A stretch of DNA of 54,020 nucleotides from Actinomycetes bacterium (lineage in GTDB: Bacteria > Actinomycetota > Acidimicrobiia > Acidimicrobiales > RAAP-2), in the NCBI GenBank assembly GCA_021844425.1, contig JAKBTL010000033.1, forward strand, positions 1 through 54,020. Direction: 5' to 3'. The notes under the pieces are model-generated. The model was not told the origin of the DNA, ran no database searches, and saw nothing but the letters and a program-made list of their open reading frames with translations. The translations under genes and the position numbers were made by a program. Position 1 is the stretch's first letter; each line of letters starts with the position of its first letter. Shown here piece after piece: positions 1-8,098 of the stretch.

Positions 1-51
1 GAAGCGGAACCGCAGGGTGGCGCTCCCCGTGTCGAGAGTTGCCTGCGTCAT
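1..51 (-). CDS. N-terminal fragment of an unidentified protein (clipped by window edge)
   Basis: A minus-strand reading frame opens with ATG at 51-49 and stays open to the window edge, giving 17 residues that begin MTQATLDTG. A purine-rich Shine-Dalgarno-like stretch (GAGGAGGAC on the minus strand) lies just upstream, which supports a real start. It would be the next gene after hemY in the same direction, separated from it by the 10-bp tandem repeat. The fragment is too short to assign a family. A heme-related function is possible from its position only. Confidence 0.45.
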   Translation of the reverse strand, partial: MTQATLDTGSATLRFRF

Positions 52-70
52 GTCTCGTCCTCCTCGTCGT

Positions 71-148
71 CCCTCGGTCTCCCTCGGTCTCCCTCGGTCT
101 CCCTCGGTCTCCCTCGGTCTCCCTCGGTCTCCCTCGATCTCCCTCGAT
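71..148. repeat. 10-bp tandem repeat, about 7.8 copies
   Basis: The unit CCCTCGGTCT occurs six times without change (71-130), then once as CCCTCGATCT (131-140) and once as a partial copy (141-148). It fills most of the gap between the hemY stop and the start of the clipped left-edge gene. The unit length is not a multiple of three and the tract is non-coding on the strand of the flanking genes. Confidence 0.9.
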
Positions 149-186
149 GCGGAGTCGCGCGCTTCTTTCCCCCGAAGCGGCGCGCC

Positions 187-1674
187 TCAGGCTGTGCTCG
201 GCGCCGGTACGCCGGTCACCTGCGCGAGGACCTCCTTCGCCGCAGCCCTGCCGCTCGCGATGCACGCCGGGATGCCGATCCCGTGGTACGCGGCGCCTGC
301 GACCGCCACGGCCCCGAGGCGACGGACGGACGCCTCGGCGCTGGCGACGCGCAGGGGATGGTGCACCCGGTACTGCGGCAGCGCGTCGTCCCAGCGCGTC
401 ACGACCGCGTCGAGCGGCTCGCCGCCCGCGTCGACGAGCGCGGCGAGCTCGTGGACCACCCGTCGCACGAGCTCCGCGTCGGACATCGACCGGTGACGTG
501 TGTCGCCGCTCCTTCCCACCGAGGCGCGCAGGAGCCTCACCCCAGGCCGCTCGAGGTGGGGCCACTTGGCCCACAGGTACGTGCAGGCGGTCACGAGGAA
601 CGGCTCGCCGCGTGCGAGCCCCGCCGCGTCGGCGACCTGACGGGGCACGGGCGTCGTGCGGGGGACGAGGAGGCCGGTCCCGAAGAGGTCGTCGGGCAGC
701 GCCTCGCGCGAGAAGGCCAGGGTCACCACCGCCACCGACGCGTAGTCGAGCGCTCGCAGCATCCCCGAGGCCTGGACGTCGTGGGGAGCGAGGAGCTCGG
801 CTGCCGGGCCGGCCGGGGTCGCCAGCACTACGCCGTCCGCGTGGAGGTGCCCCTCCGTGGTCCGGAGCACCCAGCCGGCGCCGTCACGCTCCATCGCCTC
901 GACCGGCTGGGATAGGCGGACGTCGACCTGCCGCTCGACCAGCCGCTCGACCAGCCGCTCGACGAGCGACCCGAGGCCGTCGCGAAGCGCCCAGAAGAGC
1001 GGCTCCCCTCCGGGCTCGGGGGCCTGGGCGCCGAGCCGCCGGAGGGCTCGCATGAAGCTCGAGCGTTCCTGCGCGGCAGTGAGGAGCGCAGGGAAGACGG
1101 CCGCCACGCTCGCGTCCTCGACGCCGCCGGCGTGGATGCCGCCGACGAGGGGGTCGACGAGGCGGTCGACCACCTGACTCCCGAGCTTTCGGCTGACGAG
1201 GGGCCCGATCGAGCGGTCACCGAGCGGCCCGCGCGTGTCGGGCCGGGGGACGACGAGGTCGCTTGCGAGCCGGAGGGTGCCACCGACAGACAGGATCCCC
1301 GAGCGCGCGACGGGGAGCAGCTTCGTGGGCACGCCGAGCACGAGCCCTTCGGGGAGAGGGCGGCGCCTCCCCCGAGCCCACACCGCGGCACCCGAGGCGC
1401 CCACCGGGACGAGGTCGTCGCCCAGACCGACCTCCCGGCACAGCTCCGCCGCCTCGGGGCGCCGGGCGAGGAAACCGTCGGGTCCGGCCTCGACCGGTCC
1501 TCCGCACAGCTCGACGGTGCGCAGCTTCCCACCGAACCTCTGGTCGGCTTCGAGGAGCACGACCGACGGTGATCCAGGCCCTGGGCCGGCGGCGCCGCCG
1601 GTGAGCTCCCATGCTGCAGCGAGCCCCGCGATGCCACCACCGACCACAGACACGACGGGCCGATCGGGGGTCAT
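187..1674 (-). CDS. hemY: Protoporphyrinogen/coproporphyrinogen III oxidase, HemY/CgoX family
   Basis: A 495-residue FAD-dependent oxidase that removes six electrons from a porphyrinogen; in actinobacteria this family normally acts on coproporphyrinogen III. The N-terminus carries the dinucleotide-binding motif VVGGGIAGLAAA (about residues 10-21) followed by an acidic strand end (LLEADQRFGGK). The C-terminus has the second FAD-contact motif around GIGIPACIASGRAAA. The ATG at 1674-1672 overlaps the hemH stop as ATGA, so it is translationally coupled as the third gene of hemE-hemH-hemY. An in-frame 12-bp repeat at about 931-966 encodes LVERLVERLVER. Whether it acts in the coproporphyrin-dependent or the protoporphyrin-dependent route is inference; hemQ/chdC is not seen in the window. 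Confidence 0.93.
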   Translation of the reverse strand: MTPDRPVVSVVGGGIAGLAAAWELTGGAAGPGPGSPSVVLLEADQRFGGKLRTVELCGGPVEAGPDGFLARRPEAAELCREVGLGDDLVPVGASGAAVWARGRRRPLPEGLVLGVPTKLLPVARSGILSVGGTLRLASDLVVPRPDTRGPLGDRSIGPLVSRKLGSQVVDRLVDPLVGGIHAGGVEDASVAAVFPALLTAAQERSSFMRALRRLGAQAPEPGGEPLFWALRDGLGSLVERLVERLVERQVDVRLSQPVEAMERDGAGWVLRTTEGHLHADGVVLATPAGPAAELLAPHDVQASGMLRALDYASVAVVTLAFSREALPDDLFGTGLLVPRTTPVPRQVADAAGLARGEPFLVTACTYLWAKWPHLERPGVRLLRASVGRSGDTRHRSMSDAELVRRVVHELAALVDAGGEPLDAVVTRWDDALPQYRVHHPLRVASAEASVRRLGAVAVAGAAYHGIGIPACIASGRAAAKEVLAQVTGVPAPSTA

Positions 1675-2690
1675 CCGGGCCCTCCCGGCTCCGCGGCGCC
1701 GGCAATCGTTGCGCGGACCGCACCGTCGACCGCGCCGTCGACCGCGCCGGCGATGACGCCGGCGACGACCGCGCAGAAGCGGGGGTCGGCGTCGAACGAC
1801 GCGGTACGGGCGAGCTCCAGACCCTCGGCCGCCGCGACGCCGTGCGCTTCGATGTCGACGTCGTAGAGCACCTCCAAGTGGTCGGAGACGAAGCCGATCG
1901 GGCACACCACGACGACGCTGCGGATCCCCGCGTGCTTCGACTCCGCGCCGATCTCGCGCAGTGCCTGGAGCAGGTCGGGGCCGATCCAGGGCTCCGGCGT
2001 CCGCCCTGCGCTCTGCCAGGCGACCCTCCACGAGACGCCCGCGGCGTCGAGACCTGCAGCCGCCGCCACCGCGGCGGCCGAGGCGGCGACCTGGCCAGGG
2101 TAGGGGTCTCCTGCGGTGACGACGCGCCGGGGGAGCGAGTGGGCGCTGAACAGCACGATCGTGCGGTCCGCAGGGTGGAGCCCGCCGAGGGTGGCACGGA
2201 CGCGTTCAGCCAGGAGCTCCGCGAAGCCCGGCGCGTCGTACCACTGGGGCACGCGTACCAGCGGTGGCTGGCGGGGCGTCGAGGCGAGCGCGTGCTCGGC
2301 GCGGTCGAGGTACTCGTCCGAGCCCATCGACGCGCGGTGCGGGGTGAGCACGAGGCCCACTACCCGGCGCACGCCGGCCGCCGCCAGCTCGAAGGCGGCG
2401 TCCTCGATGAACGGCTCGGTGTGCTTGGCGCCGAAGCGAACGAGGAACGCCCCTGGCTCGACGGCGTCGAGCGCAGCGGCGATGCCGGCGACCTGTGCCG
2501 CGGTGCGTTCGGCGAGTGGCGAGGTGCCGCCGATCGCGTCGTAGCGGCGCACCAGGTCCGCGAGCTGTTCGGGCGACGGGGGCCTGCCGCGGCGGATCCT
2601 CGTGTAGAACGCCTCGATCTCCGAGGGGCTGGCGGGCGTGCCATGCGCCATGAGCAGGACGCCGAGCGCACCAGGTGCAGGCCTGCTCAC
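1671..2690 (-). CDS. hemH: Ferrochelatase (HemH/CpfC family)
   Basis: A 339-residue ferrochelatase that inserts Fe2+ into a porphyrin; the actinobacterial enzyme usually takes coproporphyrin III. Recognisable family blocks are GVLLMAHGTP near the start, YDAIGGTSPL, the metal-ligand histidine in FSAHSLP (about residue 183) and the conserved FVSDHLEVLYDVDIE block (about residue 268). The GTG start at 2690-2688 overlaps the hemE stop (GTGA). Its own stop overlaps the hemY start. The C-terminal tail contains a short 12-bp repeat (1723-1746) encoding AVDGAVDGAV and ends in a Gly/Ala/Pro-rich stretch outside the catalytic fold. Confidence 0.95.
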   Translation of the reverse strand: MSRPAPGALGVLLMAHGTPASPSEIEAFYTRIRRGRPPSPEQLADLVRRYDAIGGTSPLAERTAAQVAGIAAALDAVEPGAFLVRFGAKHTEPFIEDAAFELAAAGVRRVVGLVLTPHRASMGSDEYLDRAEHALASTPRQPPLVRVPQWYDAPGFAELLAERVRATLGGLHPADRTIVLFSAHSLPRRVVTAGDPYPGQVAASAAAVAAAAGLDAAGVSWRVAWQSAGRTPEPWIGPDLLQALREIGAESKHAGIRSVVVVCPIGFVSDHLEVLYDVDIEAHGVAAAEGLELARTASFDADPRFCAVVAGVIAGAVDGAVDGAVRATIAGAAEPGGPG

Positions 2691-3796
2691 CGGGGAAGGA
2701 CTCCGGCACGGCCTTCTGCGTGGACGAGCTCCACGAGCGCGGAGAGTATCCCCGGATCGGTCTCAGGGAGCACGCCGTGCCCCAGGTTGAAGATGTGCCC
2801 GGGTGCGGGCCCTGCTCGCCGGAGCACGTCTCGTGCCTCTTCGGCCACCACCTCCCAGGGGGCGAGGCAGATCGCCGGGTCGAGGTTGCCCTGGACCGCG
2901 TGCCGTGGACCGAGCCGCGCTCTGGCCGAGTCCAGCGGCACCCTCCAGTCCACTCCGACCGCCTGCGCGCCGGCCCGGGCCATGAGGCCGAGCAGCTCAC
3001 CGGTGCCGACGCCGAAGAGGATGCGAGGCACTCCCAGGGCGTCGACGGTTTCGAACACCCGTTGCGTCGCTGGCAGCGCGAACCGTGCATACTCGGCCGG
3101 GGAGAGGGCGCCTGCCCAGCTGTCGAAGAGCTGCACGACCGAGGCGCCGGCGCGGACCTGCGCGGCGAGCGACGCGGCCGCCATGTCGGCCAGCCGCTCG
3201 ACGAGAGCGTGCCAGACGAAAGGGTCGGCGTGCATGAGCGACTTCACCCGGGCGAACGTGCGCGACGGTCCCCCCTCCACGAGGTAGCTCGCGACGGTGA
3301 AGGGCGCGCCGGCGAAGCCGATGAGCGGCACGTCCGGGCCCAGCTCGCGCGCCACGAGCGCGGCCGCCTCCCCGACGTAGGGGGCGTCCTCCTCGGGGAC
3401 GAACGCACGCAGCCGGCCGAGGTCCTCCTTCGAGGAGAACGGCTCGGCGACGACCGGACCGCGACCGGGCTTGACTTCGACGCCGAATCCGATCGCGTGG
3501 ATCGGGACCACGATGTCGGAGAAGAGGATCGCTGCGTCCACCCCGTAGCGGCGTACCGGCTGAAGGGTCAGCTCGGCGGCGAGGGAGGGGTCCGAGATCG
3601 CCGCGAGCACGTCGCCCGAGCCGCGTGCGGCGCGGTACTCGGGAAGCGAGCGCCCTGCCTGACGCATGAACCACACAGGGGTGTGGGGCACAGGCTGGCG
3701 CCGACAGGCGAGCACCAAGGGCGCCGCCCCGCGCAGGGCGCCTGCGAGGTTCCCGGCGTCGGTCCCGGGCGCTGTGCGAGGGCTGGGGGCGGGCAT
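2687..3796 (-). CDS. hemE: Uroporphyrinogen decarboxylase
   Basis: A 369-residue enzyme that decarboxylates the four acetate side chains of uroporphyrinogen III to give coproporphyrinogen III. The family signature FMRQAGRSLPEYR lies at residues 43-55, the catalytic aspartate sits in LFSDI (about residue 94), and the GFAGAPFT and VVQLFDSWAG blocks follow. It is the first gene of the heme operon, and its stop overlaps the hemH start. The ATG at 3796-3794 is chosen because the conserved core begins soon after it. An in-frame GTG at 3832 would add 12 residues, and neither start has a convincing Shine-Dalgarno site. The gene is divergent from the helD-like gene. Confidence 0.95.
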   Translation of the reverse strand: MPAPSPRTAPGTDAGNLAGALRGAAPLVLACRRQPVPHTPVWFMRQAGRSLPEYRAARGSGDVLAAISDPSLAAELTLQPVRRYGVDAAILFSDIVVPIHAIGFGVEVKPGRGPVVAEPFSSKEDLGRLRAFVPEEDAPYVGEAAALVARELGPDVPLIGFAGAPFTVASYLVEGGPSRTFARVKSLMHADPFVWHALVERLADMAAASLAAQVRAGASVVQLFDSWAGALSPAEYARFALPATQRVFETVDALGVPRILFGVGTGELLGLMARAGAQAVGVDWRVPLDSARARLGPRHAVQGNLDPAICLAPWEVVAEEARDVLRRAGPAPGHIFNLGHGVLPETDPGILSALVELVHAEGRAGVLPR

Positions 3797-3861
3797 GCGG
3801 CGATCATCGCAGCCCGTGGGGCCCTCCACCACCGCGGGACGTGACGGCGAGGCGCGAGCGC

Positions 3862-3949
3862 CCCCCCTCGCGTCCCCCTCGCGCCCCCCTCGCGCCCCCC
3901 TCGCGCCCCCCTCGCGCCCCCCTCGCGCCCCCCTCGCGCCCCCCTCGCG
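3862..3949. repeat. 11-bp C-rich tandem repeat, 8 copies, in the hemE/helD divergent gap
   Basis: The unit CCCCCCTCGCG is repeated eight times from 3862 to 3949; the second copy begins with T instead of C. It lies in the 208-bp gap between the divergent starts of hemE (3796) and the helicase (4005), so it sits where both promoters must be. Eleven base pairs is close to one helical turn, so all copies present the same DNA face. No clear -10 or -35 elements were identified around it. Confidence 0.9.
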
Positions 3950-3987
3950 CCTTGCCCCAGTAGACTGGCTCGTTCGCTCGTCCGCTC

Positions 3988-3994
3988 GGGAGGA
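3988..3994 (+). promoter_or_regulatory. Shine-Dalgarno site that sets the helD-like start
   Basis: GGGAGGA ends ten bases before the GTG at 4005. The same frame stays open far upstream through the 11-bp repeat, but those residues are low-complexity Pro/Arg repeats, so this site supports the GTG at 4005. Confidence 0.6.
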
Positions 3995-4004
3995 CTTCGA
4001 CGAC

Positions 4005-6368
4005 GTGACCCAAGAGCAGGACGTCCAGGAAGAGCAGTGGTTCCTGGACCGGGCTTACGAAGGCCTCGAGTCGATGCGTGCCGAGGCAACCCGGATGCTC
4101 GAGTCGGTGCTCGACGTCGGGCGGGGCGGGACCTTCCAATCGCGCACCGAGCGCGACATCGTCGTGCGGACGAGCATGGCACGGCTCGCGCAGCTCGACA
4201 TCGGAGACCAGGCCCTGTGCTTCGGACGGATCGACCGGGTGCCCGAGCCCGGTCTCGACCAGGGTGAGACGTTCCACATCGGTCGGCTGGCGGTGTCGGG
4301 CCCCGACCACGAGCCGCTGGTGGTGGACTGGCGTGCCCCGGTCGCCGAGCCGTTCTACCGCGCGACCGGGCTCGATCCCCAGGGCCTCGCCCGTCGGCGT
4401 CATCTCGCGGTCAGCGCAAGGACCGTCACCGGGGTAGAAGACGAGTACTTCGCCTCCGGCGCCGTCGCGCCCGGGGAGACCGCGCCGGCACCGGAGGCCA
4501 TCGCTCTCGGCGGGCCAGGCGCGCTGCTCTCCGCGCTCAGCCAGGCACGCACCGGGTACATGGGCGACATCGTCGCCACGATCCAACGCGAGCAGGACGA
4601 GATCATTCGTTCGCCGCTGGGCGGGCTCCTCATGGTGCAGGGCGGGCCGGGGACGGGCAAGACCGCCGTCGCCTTGCACCGCGCCGCCTACCTCCTCTAC
4701 ACCCACCGCTTCCCCCTCGAGCGCCAGGGCGTGCTGGTCGTCGGGCCGAACCCGCTCTTCCTCCGCTACATCGAGCGGGTACTGCCTTCTCTCGGGGAGA
4801 CCGGCGTCACGCTGTCGACGGTCGCGGGCCTGGTCCCCGAGATCCGGGTCCGCTCGGTCGACCGGCCTTCGGTCGCCCGCCTGAAAGGCGACGCGCGGAT
4901 GGCGAGGGTGCTCTCGAAGGCGGTGCGGACGCGCGAGCGTGGGCTGCGCCAGGACCTCGAGGTGGCGTTCGGGACGACCACCTTGCGGTTGACTGCCTCG
5001 GAGACCCGCGAGATCGTCTCATCGGCGCGCCGCCGGCCAGGGCCGCACAACGGCCGCCGTCGGTTCGTGGAGCACCAGGTGCTCCAGCGGCTCGCCGAGC
5101 AGTACGACCGAGCCCGCCGCCGCGAGCTGGCGGGGCGGTCCGGTCCGCCCCTGCGCACCGTGGCTGCTCGGGACCCGCGCCGAGGAGACACCGGCAGGCT
5201 CGACATCGACGGGCTCGACACCGGCGCGGACCTGAGCGAGCTTCGAAGGCAGATCCGAAGGAGCCCCGTCGTCGCAGAAGCGCTCGACCGGATGTGGCCG
5301 CGCCTCGCGCCGCACGAGCTCGTCCACGACCTCTTCGGGGCGCGCCCGCTGCTCGCCGCGGCGGGGAGCGGCATTCTCTCGGACGCGGAGGCGGCGATGC
5401 TCTACCGTCCGCGCAGCGCGTCGCTCGACCAGGTGCCCTGGACGGCCGGGGACGCTGCGTTGGTCGACGAGGCGCGGGCCCTGCTCGGCCCTCGCCGGTC
5501 GCGCCCGCGCCAGCGGTCCGCGACGCCCGACCGCGCCGAGCAGCTCCGCGCGGAGCACGGCTTCTGGCCGGCGGGCCTCAGCACGAGCCCGCTTCCTGGC
5601 GCGAGCCCCAACGGCGCAGCCCCTGAGGAGGTACGTGCCTACGGCCACATCGTGGTCGACGAAGCCCAGGACCTGTCGCCGATGCAGCTGCGCATGCTTG
5701 CCCGTCGCTCGATCTCGGGGTCGATGACCGTCGTGGGCGACATCGCCCAGGCGACCGGCCCGTGGGCACCCGTAGGCTGGGAGGACGTGGAGCGGCACCT
5801 GAGCCCGGCCCGCCGTGCTCGGGTGGCGGAGCTCTCCGTGGGCTATCGCACGCCGGCCGAGGTCATGGACGTCGCAGCGGGGGTGCTCGCGGCGGCCGCG
5901 CCGGGGCTGCGAGCGCCGACCCCTGTGCGGCGTTCGGGGGAAGCGCCGAGGGCCTGGAGGTCGACGCCCGAGGAGCTGGCTGCGACGACCGTGCAGGTGG
6001 CGTCGGCCGAGCTCGCCGAGGTCGCCGGCGGGCGCGTCGCGGTCTTGGTCCCCGCTGCGGCGGCCGCCGAGGTCGTCAGCGCCCTCGAGGCTGCCGGGCT
6101 GGACGCGGTCGATCCCAGGGACCCCGACGGTCCCGGGCTCGCAGCGCCGCTCGTGGTGCTGCCTGCCGCCGAGTCCCACGGGCTCGAGTTCGACTCCGTC
6201 GTGGTGGTCGAGCCCGCGGCGATCGTGGCCGGGGAAGCGGAGGACGCCGCCCCCCGGCAGGCGACGACGGCGGGCAGCCGCGCGCTCTACGTGGCCCTCA
6301 CCCGCCCCACCCGCCGGCTGACGGTCGTGCACGCGCTGGACCTGCCTCGTGGCCTCGAGCTCCCCTGA
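4005..6368 (+). CDS. HelD-type superfamily 1 helicase/RNA polymerase recycling factor
   Basis: A 787-residue protein with the layout of the HelD group of UvrD-like ATPases. In Gram-positive bacteria these bind RNA polymerase and release it from nucleic acid. The N-terminal part (EQWFLDRAYEGLESM, then the DWRAPVAEPFY block) is typical of HelD, not of UvrD or PcrA. Walker A GGPGTGKT is at about residue 213, Walker B/Q-type VVDEAQDLSP at about 549, and the C-terminal motif ALYVALTRP at about 760. Start chosen at GTG 4005 with GGGAGGA upstream. The length fits HelD (roughly 700-800 residues). It stands alone between the heme operon and the respiratory genes. A plain DNA helicase role is the main alternative. 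Confidence 0.85.
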   Translation: MTQEQDVQEEQWFLDRAYEGLESMRAEATRMLESVLDVGRGGTFQSRTERDIVVRTSMARLAQLDIGDQALCFGRIDRVPEPGLDQGETFHIGRLAVSGPDHEPLVVDWRAPVAEPFYRATGLDPQGLARRRHLAVSARTVTGVEDEYFASGAVAPGETAPAPEAIALGGPGALLSALSQARTGYMGDIVATIQREQDEIIRSPLGGLLMVQGGPGTGKTAVALHRAAYLLYTHRFPLERQGVLVVGPNPLFLRYIERVLPSLGETGVTLSTVAGLVPEIRVRSVDRPSVARLKGDARMARVLSKAVRTRERGLRQDLEVAFGTTTLRLTASETREIVSSARRRPGPHNGRRRFVEHQVLQRLAEQYDRARRRELAGRSGPPLRTVAARDPRRGDTGRLDIDGLDTGADLSELRRQIRRSPVVAEALDRMWPRLAPHELVHDLFGARPLLAAAGSGILSDAEAAMLYRPRSASLDQVPWTAGDAALVDEARALLGPRRSRPRQRSATPDRAEQLRAEHGFWPAGLSTSPLPGASPNGAAPEEVRAYGHIVVDEAQDLSPMQLRMLARRSISGSMTVVGDIAQATGPWAPVGWEDVERHLSPARRARVAELSVGYRTPAEVMDVAAGVLAAAAPGLRAPTPVRRSGEAPRAWRSTPEELAATTVQVASAELAEVAGGRVAVLVPAAAAAEVVSALEAAGLDAVDPRDPDGPGLAAPLVVLPAAESHGLEFDSVVVVEPAAIVAGEAEDAAPRQATTAGSRALYVALTRPTRRLTVVHALDLPRGLELP

Positions 6369-6479
6369 TCTGCGGCGTTCGACCAGGGAATCCCGGGCGC
6401 AGTCGGGGACGCAGGGCGCGTGGCGCCGCTGTGCAGGTGGTTGGCGCCACAAGGGCGGCGTCGACTAGTACATAGGCCC

Positions 6480-7076
6480 GTGAGTCAGGCCATCTCGGTG
6501 CCGCGTCCGGGTAAGCCCGCTCGGGTGGTGCACGACCGTCCGCCGATGCTGGCGGTGGGCGTCATGATCTGGCTCGGCTCCGAGCTCATGTTCTTCAGCG
6601 GCCTGTTCGCCGCTTTCTTCACCATCCGGGCCAACGACCACCCCTGGCCGCCCGTGGGCACCCATCTCGACGTGGTGCAGGCCGGGATCTTCACGGCGAT
6701 CCTCGTCTCCTCGAGCTTCACCATGCAGTACGCGGTGTTCCTCGAGGAGCGCCTCGACCGCCGCGGGGCGCGCACGTGGATCGCGGCGACCATGGTGCTC
6801 GGCCTCATGTTCCTCGGGAACCAGTTCTACGAGTGGGTCACCCAGACCACCCGGTGGGACACGAACGCCTACGGGTCGCTCTTCTACATCATGTCGGGCC
6901 TCCACGGCCTGCACGTCTTCATCGGGATCGTCGCGATGGTGTTCCTGCTCGGGCGCATGAAGGGGCCGGCAGGCGACCCCGGCGAGCTCTCGGTCTTCCA
7001 GGGCGTCAGCTACTACTGGCACTTCGTCGACATCGTGTGGATCGGGCTCTACAGTTGCCTGTTCCTGCTGAGGTAG
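6480..7076 (+). CDS. ctaE: Cytochrome c oxidase subunit III
   Basis: A 198-residue membrane protein of the aa3-type terminal oxidase. Five hydrophobic segments are visible, matching the short actinobacterial form that lacks the first two helices of proteobacterial subunit III. Typical blocks are MIWLGSELMFFSGLFAAFF and GLHGLHVFIGIVAM. It is the first gene of ctaE-qcrC-qcrA-qcrB, the usual actinobacterial order that places this subunit with the bcc complex and reflects a bcc-aa3 supercomplex. The GTG at 6480 is chosen over an upstream in-frame start because the extra residues are Arg-rich and unlike the family. No strong Shine-Dalgarno site is visible. Confidence 0.93.
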   Translation: MSQAISVPRPGKPARVVHDRPPMLAVGVMIWLGSELMFFSGLFAAFFTIRANDHPWPPVGTHLDVVQAGIFTAILVSSSFTMQYAVFLEERLDRRGARTWIAATMVLGLMFLGNQFYEWVTQTTRWDTNAYGSLFYIMSGLHGLHVFIGIVAMVFLLGRMKGPAGDPGELSVFQGVSYYWHFVDIVWIGLYSCLFLLR

Positions 7077-7086
7077 GAGCGGCGAC

Positions 7087-8073
7087 GTGATCCGTCGACT
7101 GACGAGGAACCGGTTCGCGCTGCCTGCTGCGCTGCTGGTGGCCGTCGCCTTGGGCAGCATCCTCTCCCTGTCCTCCGCCGCGCAGGCGGCGCCAAGAGGC
7201 GCGACACACGCCGCGCCGACACCCGGCGCCACCCGCTTCGTCAACACAAAGCCGAGGGTGACACCCCACGCGACAGCGTGCCTGAGGGACGCCGAGCGGA
7301 TCGGGTACAAGTCGCCGCCTGACAGCGGCTCGCCCCAGAACAGCACACCGGCCTACCTGCGGTGCTCTCACGGCAAGGTGGTGCAGTACGGGGACACAGC
7401 CATCACGTACCGCGTCCCTCCCTCCTCGTACATCGCGGCGGGGCACAAGCTCTTCGAGGAGAACTGCTCGAGCTGCCACCTCCCGACAGCCCAGGGGAGC
7501 GCGGCCGCTCCTTCGCTGATCGGCGTCGGGCCCGCGACGGTCGACTTCTGGGTGAACACCGGGCGCATGCCCGCAGCGACCACGCTGCAGGTCCAGGCAA
7601 AGCAGAAGCCGCCGCGCCTCACCGACAAGCAGGCCGAAGAGGTGGCCGCGTGGATCAACTCGCTCACACCCTCGGCGCCGTACATCCCTGACGTGCACCT
7701 GAAGAAGGCGAACCTGGCGAAGGGTGCGACACTCTTCGCCCTGAACTGCACCGCCTGCCACACGATCACCGGCGCGGGCGATGAGCTCGCCTACGGGACC
7801 TACGCCCCGAGCCTGCACTTCGCGACAGCGACGCAGGTGGCGGAGGCGATCCGCACCGGGCCCGGGAACATGCCGCGTTTCACCGGGAACCTCTCCGACG
7901 CGCAGGTGCGCGACATCGTCGCCTACGTCACCGAGAAGATCCAGCACCCCACCAATCGGGGCGGCTTCGGCCTGGGCGGCGTCGGCCCGGTCGCCGAGGG
8001 CTTCGTGGCGCTGCTCTTCGGCGTCGGCGGGCTCATGCTGGTGTCCTTCTGGATCGGAGACAGGTCGTCGTGA
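7087..8073 (+). CDS. qcrC: Diheme cytochrome c subunit of the bcc complex
   Basis: A 328-residue membrane-anchored cytochrome c that passes electrons from the bcc complex to the oxidase. Two heme-binding motifs are present, CSSCH at residues 127-131 and CTACH at 221-225, each heading a cytochrome c domain. An N-terminal signal/anchor helix (about residues 12-36) and a C-terminal helix (GFVALLFGVGGLMLVSFW) place both domains outside the cell. The GTG start follows AGGAG at the end of ctaE. About 90 residues separate the signal segment from the first heme, longer than I expect for QcrC. This part contains two extra cysteines (in TACLRD and LRCSHG). Confidence 0.92.
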   Translation: MIRRLTRNRFALPAALLVAVALGSILSLSSAAQAAPRGATHAAPTPGATRFVNTKPRVTPHATACLRDAERIGYKSPPDSGSPQNSTPAYLRCSHGKVVQYGDTAITYRVPPSSYIAAGHKLFEENCSSCHLPTAQGSAAAPSLIGVGPATVDFWVNTGRMPAATTLQVQAKQKPPRLTDKQAEEVAAWINSLTPSAPYIPDVHLKKANLAKGATLFALNCTACHTITGAGDELAYGTYAPSLHFATATQVAEAIRTGPGNMPRFTGNLSDAQVRDIVAYVTEKIQHPTNRGGFGLGGVGPVAEGFVALLFGVGGLMLVSFWIGDRSS

Positions 8074-8098
8074 CCGAGCCTTGCGAGGTGCCACGAGG

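Noticed and set aside
1611-3287. A 558-codon open frame on the plus strand across hemY, hemH and hemE
   Set aside because: It lies antisense to three well-supported genes, is Arg/Gly/Ala-rich with no domain, and is a typical high-GC shadow frame. The same applies to long frames opposite qcrB, ctaD, ctaC and pntB.
3666-4004. N-terminal extension of the helicase through the 11-bp repeat
   Set aside because: The residues are low-complexity Pro/Arg/Ala repeats created by the DNA repeat, and a Shine-Dalgarno site stands before GTG 4005.
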